A DNA stretch of 55,539 nucleotides. Origin: Plantago elongata (taxonomy: Eukaryota; Streptophyta; Magnoliopsida; Lamiales; Plantaginaceae). Within the stretch, counting starts at the first letter, position 1. Each line of letters opens with the position of its first letter. A program made the position numbers and the translations under genes. The notes under the pieces are model-generated. The model was given only the letters and a program-made list of their open reading frames with translations. It ran no database searches and was not told where the DNA came from. The DNA lies in the NCBI GenBank assembly GCA_036897095.1, contig JAYMSP010000368.1, positions 1-55,539 of the forward strand, in the 5' to 3' direction. Below are positions 45,953-55,539 of the stretch, piece by piece.

Positions 45953-48900
45953 TCATGAGTACGGAGGTGTTGATTCCACACATAACTCAGAGTCGTCGTC
46001 ATCATCCTCTTCCTCATCTGCATCGTCTACCCAGTTGCTCTTATGGCGTTGAGACAAAGCATTGCCGTTAGTGTCTGATATTTTCAGGAATCAAGAATTA
46101 GACGATTGTTCGTTGACCAAAAAAAGTTGAGATTCCAGTATATGAAAACAAACCTTGAACCTTTGGTGGAATATCAGTTTCCCCAGGATGGCAGCTAACC
46201 ATAAGGTTAAGAAAACTGCAAGCATGCTAGGCTTTAGCTAAACAGTAATGCTTAAGTGTGTATTTGTTTGAACATTATAATTTGAGGTTATGCTCATAAC
46301 CATGAGACAGTATAGCTCGTAAGGTTTCAAAGGATACACATTGGCAGGCCCACCCGCTTCAACATTTTTATCTCTGGAAATGTTCATTTCACTGATCCTC
46401 TGAGCGGTTGTCTGCTCATTGGTATTTTGATTTCTTTCAGCAAAGATTTGTCTATCTTCAGCACCATTATTAGCATTTCGCCTCGCACTTCCTGCATGTG
46501 GAAGTCTAGTAACCTATTTGTCCTGCCACTAACTGAAAATCGAAAAAAATCAAGCCAGGCTTACCTGAGAGGTCAGACCAAATCTTGGTATGGTCGGATG
46601 GATGCTCCGAAACATTTCCATTTGGCCCCTGTTGTGATTGGGCACCAGTATTGGCTGCTGCAGGCTCAGGGCAACTTCCTCTGTTCAGCTGCGACACAAG
46701 CATAGTGGCAAGTACAAGAGTAGCGTCAAAGTTTGAGCAAGATCCATCATCTAATCCAAACTTAGGAGCCATTAGGATGGGCCTGTTCTCCGAAATTGAA
46801 TACAGAAATTAACAAAAATGGCAGAAATGTATTCAAACCCACAATTTAAAATGCATATGATCAATGAAATGTCGAAATAAAAACCTCAGCAAAGTTCAAG
46901 ACGTAAATGTTTCATAAAACTGCAAGCGCAGGGTGTTTGCAATCACTGCATTGGAAGCTCTGTTTAGTTCATAGACTGATTGTTGATAAATACAACTTCA
47001 AAATGCAGAACATGCACAAAAGAACCAATAAACACACTAGTCACGCATCTTCTTGCTGGTTATATTTTAACAGAAAGAATTATTCACATGCAGTTATAAG
47101 GACGATAGCCATGGAGTTACGAATAAAGCAGAAAATAAATGAAAACTTACTCGCCAGCTTTGTCAAAATATAACTGTATATCAACTTCACACCCCTCACA
47201 GTATAACAGAAATGCCTGAAATATCAAACGACAGATATCATGTAACAGGAGGATACAAGTTTTATCGGAATTTTTTTTTAAGAATGATTAGTGATCCCAA
47301 AGATGAGCAAAATCTACTGTTTGGAGAATGATTCAAAAATGTGGAAGTTGAACAGCAAAGTATAGGTGTAAGAACCTTATACTTCACGCTGAATATGCTT
47401 ATTCAGGTCATTAACTCATAATTATATCGAAATTTTGTAAGTTGGATTTAAACTTTGATATGCATCAATTCAGTATATTTATTCATCCAATGAACCCAAT
47501 TCAGGAATAAGACCTCAACTTAGGATATTGTTCTGTTATATCACCTTCAGCTCCTTCACTCCAAAAGTTACATCCACTGGATCTCCCGTGTGAGAGTACT
47601 GCACAAACTCTTCAGCAGGATCTATCCACAACTGAGTGTGTAGTGATGAATCGTTTTCTGTGATTAACGGTGAAATACTTAAATCTTGCATGTAAACTAA
47701 GTTTTGTAGGAGAAACAGTCATGCAAACTCAGTTACCTTTTGTTGGGTCTATGTAACTTCTAAGTTCAACAGCTTTTCCCCCAATTTGATCAGCAGAATC
47801 AGGAGGTATGGCAGATTGTTGTGTTGCAAATACTGTAATCTCCTGAAGGTTTGACTGGAAATTACCCAGTAATTTGTTAAGCTCACGGGGTCTTACAACA
47901 AAGCTGCTTGGGAGCTTTCTTCTGTCAAGTGATAGCTGTTGCACGTCAGGTTCAACATTGCAAGTAATCCAATAGGCTTTCCTCATGCCTGCAAAACCAT
48001 GCGGTGATATGGCATCAAACAAGAGGGTGGACACTGGTATGACATAGCATGAATTTGGATATTTCACAATTTTTGCTCAAAACACATAAGAAATCACATC
48101 AGACACTTTCAAGGAGAAAAAACAAATTGTGTGAACACAACTTGCACATCGTTTGGATACTGTGATGTGCCAGCTTATATTTGATCATTACAAATGTGAT
48201 GTGCCTAACTGGTTGAAACTTGGAATACATCTTAACTTCGTAAACATCCCAGAATGAAGACAGGATAAATTGAGAGACTGCTTTCCTAATCCCAGACTTC
48301 AATTTCACTTAGTATTGACACTTTCCCAAAAATAAATTCTACAAATCCTTATCAGAGTCACATATGAGTTTGTAACTAAGAATATAATAGTGGAAGAAGC
48401 ACAGACCATTATAACAATCCAGAGTCCATTGCACCTTGGATGCATCTGAATCAGCCAAATGAACGCTTAAATGATCTATACTCGCTACTGGTGTCCTCAG
48501 AACAGAACAAACAGCCTGCATCAACCAACATTAAAATCATGTTAACCACACACAACCAATAGTGCCTAAAATGCAAAAAACCATAAGCTCAGTAGGAGAA
48601 CGTATACCTTCAGAAGCACACTGCACTGCACCTGAGAACCAGATCCAGATACATTATAGACATCGAAAAAATCAGGCTTAAATGTTACAGTCTGGTACGC
48701 GGACCTCGACGTATTGAGAGTGTGAAGAGTGAGCTGCCATACAAATACAATGATTAATTGACAAAACCACCACATGTCAGTTAAGCCAAGTCTAGCAAAT
48801 TTCTATCACCTAATCTACCTTTTCTAAATTGCAGAACTAGAAAACCCTAATTTGCCAATTGTCAGTACTGATTAACATCATCATCTACATCAATTGCACA

Positions 48901-49109
48901 TTTATGAGCAAAATAACACGAAAATAATAACACTAGTTACTAGCACAAGTTATCGCAGCATAAGTGATAATGAGATGAAATCGAAGTAAGTGATGAAAAA
49001 ATACCTGAGAAGGAGATGACTGAAGAACAAGCTCGTTGCCGATGCGAGCGAGACAAGTGATAGAGCGAGCGAAGGTCTTCACTGCATTTCCACTCAGGCT
49101 TAACTCCAT
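45953..49109 (-). CDS. RAD9: RAD9 checkpoint clamp subunit
   Basis: Ten exons on the minus strand (49005-49109, 48608-48733, 48407-48515, 47737-47988, 47545-47657, 47151-47215, 46565-46782, 46338-46491, 46154-46194, 45953-46074) join in phase to 434 residues. The N-terminal two thirds is the PCNA-like RAD9 fold: LSLSGNAVKTFARSITCLAR, YQTVTFKPDFFDVYNVSG, AYWITCNVEPDVQQLSL, KLLGNFQSNLQEITV, IGGKAVELRSYIDPTK, TQLWIDPAEEFVQYSHTGD, then PILMAPKFGL. The tail is polar and ends acidic (NWVDDADEEEDDDDSE). RAD9 joins HUS1 and RAD1 in the 9-1-1 clamp that is loaded at damaged DNA and activates ATR-type signalling and repair in the nucleus. For exon 8 I chose the donor at 46337 because it alone keeps the VCHPGETDIPP frame. 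Confidence 0.93.
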
Positions 49110-50543
49110 TTCTCTCCACTACTGCTGATTTCTGAATTCTGAGTGAAGGTTGTAAAGTCTATTGCTAACTGTGATTGATTAGAATTAGAAATTAGACTTG
49201 CGTTTTTGGAGTGGCGGGAAGTGCTAGTGGGCCTTGGAGGGAATAGTTTTCGATGGTAAAAGATATAGGATAACTCGAATTTCATATTAGTTGGAGTTGA
49301 AACGTATTAACAGAGATCATCTTGAAGCTTCTAAAATATTATAGCTCGCTTTTATGCCGCTTAACGTTATTAGTTCGCTCTACACTTTTAACTCCCTTTA
49401 TACTGTGTATTTAATTTTCGTTTACATTTTTTCAAAGTCGCAAATTAACAATTTGAACCTATATGCATGTAAAATTTATAGGTTACACGTTATTTTTAAT
49501 TCAAAATATATTTTTTAAATGTATTGAATATTTCATAAAAATAAAATGTGTTTTATATAATTATTGCAACACGCTTTAAGGCGCTCGCGTTTTATATTTT
49601 TTATATTTTAATGTTTTTCGATTTACACTCCCGCTTTCGCTCTCGTCCTCGCTCACGCTCTAGGTGATCTAGGTCTTACCAGTTGAGCGCAGTTATTTTA
49701 TTACATTCAATATCTAGTTAGCCTGTATTCTCTTCGACTGAGATTTACTGAGCTGGACTAGTTATTTGTATAAATTATAACTAAGTCGAACTGAACTCGA
49801 TTGAACTGAATTAATTTTCAGTTGAAAAGAACATAGCCTGAAATTTGAATGAGCATTCGATGTGATGATGAGAGATGAATAGTTCAATAACCGCCAGATG
49901 ACATAAAGGAAAGATTCACACCGAATTGATTTGTAACTGCTTCAAACATGCGGAATTGGATACAACAATCGACTATATATGAAGCGGTAGTCCAAAAGAT
50001 CAGGAATCCTTGGATTCACCATCATGTGTCATCCATCAGTGATCACTTCCAGCCTAGAGCCATTAGACTGGCGAACAAATTGAGTTCATGCAATGTGATG
50101 TACACTAATCTTTCCAAATTCAAAACCAAAAGAAAGACATAGCTACATTTGAAAATTCGAATATAATTCATTCAACCTTGAGCACTCAGCATTCAGCAAT
50201 TTATTTTTACAAAATTGGTCCATGAGGCTAATCTACTGAGACTCCAAATATCAGTTAGTCAACGGCGGAAAAAAAGGGTGCAAAGCCGGATGCCAGCACC
50301 TTCCGCATGGTTGTCGATATAGAAATGCACATACAGAAAGATTCAGAACCAGACAATCACAACTCACAATAAAGCCAAGCAAACTAAACTCTAAACCTAC
50401 TTCTAGCTAGGCTCATTAGGATGATGCATTCCATTATGAGGTAACAAAGAAACAGGGGAGGCTTGAAGTGAAGGAAATAATTAGTCAAGGCCAAGGCAAA
50501 TTCCCACATATTATGCAGATTTGCATTCAGAATTTGGTGAATA
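49110..50543. other. Intergenic region between RAD9 promoter and FolD 3' end
   Basis: Contains the RAD9 promoter on the left and the FolD 3' UTR on the right. A pyrimidine-rich patch lies at about 49620-49665 (CTCCCGCTTTCGCTCTCG). No gene or transposon recognised. Confidence 0.6.
49213..49233 (-). promoter_or_regulatory. E2F-like site with adjacent Site II motif upstream of RAD9
   Basis: Minus-strand TTCCCGCC (49213-49220) fits the E2F consensus TTSSCGCS, and TGGGCC (plus strand, 49228-49233) fits Site II. Both are about 105-125 bases upstream of the RAD9 ATG. Plant S-phase genes often pair these motifs; function here is inferred. Confidence 0.5.
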
Positions 50544-52992
50544 TCATTTGAAATTGTTGGCTCGCTTTGCTGCATCAAGAGTGTTAGAAAGAAGCATTGC
50601 TATTGTCATTGGCCCGACTCCACCAGGAACAGGTGTGATAGCTGAAGCAATCTCGCTTGCCTCGTCGTAACAAACATCTCCGACTAACCGGTAGCCACGA
50701 GGATCACTTGCATCCTGTCACGGGAATGGGAAATATTAGGGAAACACCAAAAATTACACTGCCGCAGGACCTTTCACACATAACACCATCAAACTGTGGT
50801 CTAACATTTTACCCCCAAACTTTTAATTGATGCAAGGACTATAATACTAATACGAATGGCTTAATGAATGTAAAATATTCTTCCAAGATGCATAAACAAA
50901 GATGTAACAATCTAAATTTTAGGGTGCCAAATGAGCAATGTCATGAATTAACCCAGATATGAAGTGTAAATTAACAATCATGTACCTTTAGTACCAGTTG
51001 GTAGTTGTGGTTTAAGATTTTATGGATGCAAATTAATAGTACAGTATATGTATGCTCTGAGTTTGTGGTAGAATGAAAAATGAAAAAAGGACAGGTTATT
51101 ATCTTTTTTCACTTCAGTATGCTGTAAAGACTACGCAGGCACGCTGAAAAAATTACAGGTTGCAAAAAATATACCTCAACAGGATTAATTCCAACATCAA
51201 TAACAACAGCACCGGGCTTGAGCCAGCTACCTTTCACCATATTCGCCTGCCCTACTGCTGCGATTACAATATCTGCTTCTCTAATAATCCCTTCAGGGTT
51301 TTTTGTCTTTGAGTGGACAACAGTGACCGTTGCATCTTCCCTCTTTCAAAGCATGCACGAAAATTAAAAATCAGATGTCCACTTACATAAAAGCTAGCTG
51401 TATTAAGGTTTACGTATAACAATGCAACAGAATTAGATGAAGAATACTACTTGCAACAGAAGGGCAGCAGGCATCCCGACAATATTACTCCTGCCAACCA
51501 CAACAGCATTCTTTCCCTTGATTGGAATATTGTGCCTGTGCAATAGCTCGATACAGCCTTTGGGAGTGCAAGGAACAAACAACGGCTCTCTACCCCTCAT
51601 GGCCAGAAGACCAATATTCAGTGGGTTGAATCCATCAACGTCTTTCTCAATAGAAACAGCATTTAAGACATTTTTCTCATTCATATGCTGCCAAATACCA
51701 AAAATACTTGCATCAATATATAGAAAGGCACACAAAGAAAAACAATGCAGTAATTTTATAATGTCACGAATATGATGGATATCAACCCAAGAACTATTTT
51801 ATGAATAGACATAATGCTATTGCATTTATCTTGTATGATACTATGACTCGATTTAATAGATTAAACAATCATCTCTTAGAAGTCCCAAGACAAATAGTAT
51901 AGAGCAAGCAACCCTGAAGAAGGTATAATAACAATCCAAGAACAAAATTCACATCCTCCGAAACTTCAAATAGTCATATGGTTATCTTTTCCGTGTTAGC
52001 ATTTGGATGATTCATCAAACCTTTTAGCTAGTTGCAGAATAAGAACAAAGAGAATCAACATTGATACAAAATATTTAGTATACGAAGCTTACAGAAGGCA
52101 ATGGTAACTGAACTAGGATACCATTAACTGAAGGATCATCATTGAATCGAGAAATGTGCTTAAGCACTTCTTCTTCTGCAGAATTCTCAGGCAAGCGCAC
52201 ATCATAAGATTTGATACATACAGATTCACAAGCCTTCTTCTTGCTTCGTACATAAGTGGCAGAATCCTTCCTGTCTCCAACAAGAATCACTGCTAGTCCA
52301 GGAACAACACCAATAGACTCCTTCATCCTTGCTACCTCAGATGCTATTTCTTCCCTAATCTTTTTGGCAATAGATTTTCCATCTATAACAGTCGCAGACG
52401 CCTCCGTGGTCATCACACCTGCAAGTCACGCCCATCAGACATACGATAGTCCATAAAAGAAACGTAAGTCATGACTCAGGGCAGATAATATGCACTAGAA
52501 TTCCAATGAAAAGCAATGCAATCGACATGAGTCCAGGTTTCCTTCCACCTTTTAGAAAGCACACAAGTTTTTGTATAGAGTGAAAAAACCTTTTCAAGGC
52601 ACATAAATGTATGATGGCAACATCTACACAGAACTTTAGCAACTCATCCCCACCCAATTAACCACCATAAACTGAAATTCTACAGATTACAGCGTACGGC
52701 AGTATCGAAAAGAAGTGTCAATTGAAACAAAATTCTCTAAAATTGCACAAAACATTTGAAACTCGGAATAACAAATTGGTACAAACAAGCATCGTATAAT
52801 CATCTCATTCTGAGCAGATAGTAACATATACTTACAATTAATTGAAGATGAAGAGGGAGAGTTTTTGGTACGACGAGCGTATCTAACAAATTTCAGAAAC
52901 GACGGACTGTGGACGGCGGAGACACGGAGATGTCGTCGAGAGGAAACGGTATCGGCGGTGAAAACGGCGGCGAGGTTGGCGGCGGAAGCCAT
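50544..52992 (-). CDS. FOLD4: Bifunctional methylenetetrahydrofolate dehydrogenase/cyclohydrolase (FolD), plastid-type
   Basis: Five exons on the minus strand (52836-52992, 52093-52418, 51451-51687, 51175-51342, 50544-50714) join in phase to 352 residues. The enzyme interconverts 5,10-methylene-, methenyl- and 10-formyl-tetrahydrofolate with NADP. The N-terminal 50 residues ([20 protein letters not shown]...) are Ser/Arg-rich and lack acidic clusters, like a chloroplast transit peptide. The core has the catalytic YVRSK (Tyr108, Lys112), [36 protein letters not shown], the nucleotide-binding [29 protein letters not shown] and the signature [15 protein letters not shown]. Length is close to Arabidopsis FOLD4 (plastid). 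Met55, just after the first junction, could give a shorter cytosolic form if transcription starts inside intron 1. All key residues are intact. Confidence 0.93.
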
Positions 52993-55539
52993 TCTTTGAC
53001 GGAGGGTTTGGAGTATCCCTATTTTCTTGCTGGAGCTGGTTCGTGTTTGGCACTAAATCACATAATTCGATTGATCGATTCTATCCCAGCCCGCGCTTTC
53101 TTTCAGAGTAGGAAAGATTATAACCAGATAGAAATGCAGAACTGGTCGGGCTTAAGAAGAGTTAAGTTTTCTTAATACGCGAACTAAACATATACTAATT
53201 CTTAAAGGACTTATCTGAAGAAAGAGTGATGTTGAAGGAGATTAGCAACAGAGCCTAGAGATATATTTTAGTATGAGTTTCGGTCATAGGTGGAGTAGAA
53301 TTACATTGTGATTCAGCATATTGAATTAGCAATTTTGATAATTCTATCAATTACTATATTTTAATAATAGTTTTATTTATTTTATGTACCAACAAAATAT
53401 ATTTAATCAAACCTTTTAAAAGACAATTTTTTCATAACTTATTTAAAAGCAGGGTTAGATTTTTCATAAAATCTTAAATGTACTATCAATCAAAATGGCG
53501 GTGTTATTTCTTTACATTCAAGTGTCATTATTCCAATTTTTCACATAAAAACACTTAATTTCAGTGGAGAAAGTGCCACTTAAATTTTATTCCAAATAAT
53601 ACATTGAAAAATTAAAACAAACTATGCTTCATATGTAAGCTCTAATTTGTCTCTTGTTAATTGTGTACAAACTAATACTCTAGTTGGAGAATATATACAA
53701 ACTCATAACTTGGACAGCAAGAATCCGTGGCTGTTTGGATGGACATTTGAGTGGGCATTTGGATGAATTTTGGTGAAAATTATATTTGGATGGACATTTG
53801 AGTGGGATATTTTAAGTGTATTTTAGGTCAAATAACTGTCATCGAGCCAAATGGGGAATATTCAAATTCCCATCCAAACACCCTATCACATACATTAGTG
53901 ATTTTACATATTAAAAAGTAGCTCATTTCATTAATAATATAGACTTTTTTATTAACAAGATCAAGTAAGATTCTATTCATAACATAATGCATGTATCTAT
54001 ATAGGTTATTTAGGAACAATTTCTTAAAATACTTCGAACACACAAAGTCTCGTATGGGACAGTATCTATCTAAAGACGATTCATTTTATTAATAAAAAAA
54101 TCTATGTTTTTTGCGAAATAAATCTTGTTGTAATATGAAAAAAACTCCAAAATCAAGAATATGAATGATCAACAACATTGGTGATTTTTTTAACAATATA
54201 TCTCCGTCTTTATATAAATTATTTTAAACACCGTATCTCATGAGACTTTTCATTTGAATAATGTAAACTAATATTTTTTATTTTTAATGTATCAAGATAG
54301 GTTATTGAAATTATTGAATTATTGCTTTGCTATCGGTGTAGACCTCACTTCCTCTTTCGAATTATGTTATATAGGTCTGCCTGCCCTACGAACAACGACT
54401 ACTTTTCAGCCTAGTGATCGAATTTGCACCTTGACACACTAATGATGTTTAAGAAATGTTTTAACCAAGTTCTAGGAATAATAAACTGCTAGTTGAAGGA
54501 TCAAACATTAAAAGAAAAACCCCTGGATATATACACACCAAAAAAGGAGCATGCATGGAAGTGAGATGGCAACTTTGGGGTAGCATAAGCATTACACTGG
54601 ACTAAGGAAGTAGTAATATGTACGGGACAATGTAAAACTTTAATCAGACCAGCTTGTTTCAGTCAAGCAGTGCTCATTTGTGTGAAGACCAGCCGGAAAG
54701 AAAAGAACAAAGGAAATCACAAATCATGGTTGCAAGATAGAAAACAAAGACCTAATTTCTACATTGTCGATAACATTTGTTAGCCAAGGCGCAGGTTGTA
54801 GCCTGTTTAAACCTCCAATTTAAGTTGAAATTAAAATTGCACACATTATAGATTCAGCAAGACAGATAACAGTTTTCCATGAACATCAACAAAACTTCAA
54901 AGACACAGTATTTTGTCGCTAGTTTTTTTTTTCAAAGATTGAATACAAACACACAGAAAAAAGTGTCCACTCGTTTTCTTAGGAATAGAGACACAAGAAC
55001 CAACTTAACAAGAGCTTATACTTGTTCAGGATCACACCAGAAAAAAGAAAGACCTTACGCACGAATACTTGAAATTAAACTAGAAAGGATTAGAAAGAAG
55101 ATTTAACACCGGCAAGAGTGTTGAACATGGAACACGCAAACATATAAAACCAGTGGTACACTGGTCACTGTGAGCAAAAGAACACAGCATACAAATAGAA
55201 GGGTCTAACCATTGTAATACTAAAAGTTACACCTAAGAATTTCTTGTAACAATCAGGAACAGATATAGATGAACTTAAGGCCCATGTTATATAAACAAGT
55301 AAAGCAAATCCAAACAATAACCCATCAGAAACATACTAAGCAAATTTAGAAGTTCCATTTCACCGTTTACTAGATTTAAATTAATAAGCACTTACAATAA
55401 AATTTGACTACAAAAAGTATCCAGCTCACTAAGCTGCTGCAAAATAGTCATGATGGATTGCAAATGGTATATGAAACTCTCATCAAATGCTCCAACTATG
55501 AGAGCTCAATTGAGCTGGATTTCAATAAAAGACAGATAG
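52993..55539. other. Region upstream of FolD to the right edge
   Basis: About 2.5 kb, AT-rich. The first few hundred bases are the FolD promoter and leader. One MITE-like element is listed separately. The last 1 kb (from about 54540) is less AT-biased and could be an intron or UTR of a gene beyond the window, but I see no exon or conserved protein on either strand. Confidence 0.5.
53729..53883. mobile_element. Small MITE-like element, family X copy d
   Basis: 155 bp with inverted ends GGCTGTTTGGATGG and (from the right) GGGTGTTTGGATGG, and the core CAAATAACTGTCATCGAGCC. It contains a short internal direct repeat of TGGATGGACATTTGAGTGGG. Target duplication not identified. Confidence 0.55.

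Noticed and set aside
46325-46340. RAD9 exon 8 ending at the upstream GT (46339)
   Set aside because: That donor puts exon 9 into a frame with a stop. The GT two bases further on gives VCHPGETDIPP and continues in phase to the acidic C-terminus.
54879-55106. 75-codon open frame near the right edge
   Set aside because: Low-complexity, no conserved blocks, no splice or promoter context.

Overview
The window is nuclear DNA from a flowering plant, probably a eudicot. Genes are split by AT-rich GT-AG introns, intergenic DNA is AT-rich and full of small transposons, and the proteins belong to plant families (PX-PH phospholipase D, PP2-type F-box, pectin methylesterases, RALF peptides, RFI2-type RING ligase). 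The species cannot be named from this sequence.\n\nLeft part (1-18.9 kb): the 5' end of a phospholipase D zeta gene runs leftward out of the window. Then come, all rightward, an F-box/PP2-like gene, an eight-exon DUF1399 (GRDP-related) gene, and two adjacent but divergent pectinesterase/inhibitor genes. The second of these looks like the long-tailed, membrane-anchored pollen type.\n\nMiddle (18.9-30.9 kb): a probable Mutator-like element with a 9-bp target duplication, a six-exon RFI2-like RING gene (+), a long fold-back hairpin, and a seven-exon conserved gene of unknown function (-).\n\nRight part (31-55.5 kb), all genes leftward: two RALF peptide genes in a diverged tandem duplication whose unit runs from downstream of the RALF gene to the 3' side of RAD9; then the ten-exon RAD9 checkpoint gene; then a five-exon plastid-type FolD (folate C1 metabolism) gene. 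The two duplication units have been broken up independently by Tourist-like MITEs, a small MITE-like family, a decayed Ty3/gypsy retroelement and a degenerate short-motif array. The mature RALF peptide and the 3' UTR remain almost identical between copies.\n\nI joined exons by hand using reading phase, splice consensus and family similarity. All complete gene models close in frame (262, 765, 538, 735, 410, 331, 121, 121, 434 and 352 residues). The genes are functionally unrelated apart from the two tandem pairs (PME, RALF). I see no operon-like cluster, CRISPR, phage or defence system and no convincingly new molecular machine. The most interesting signals are the RALF duplication and several inverted-repeat structures.
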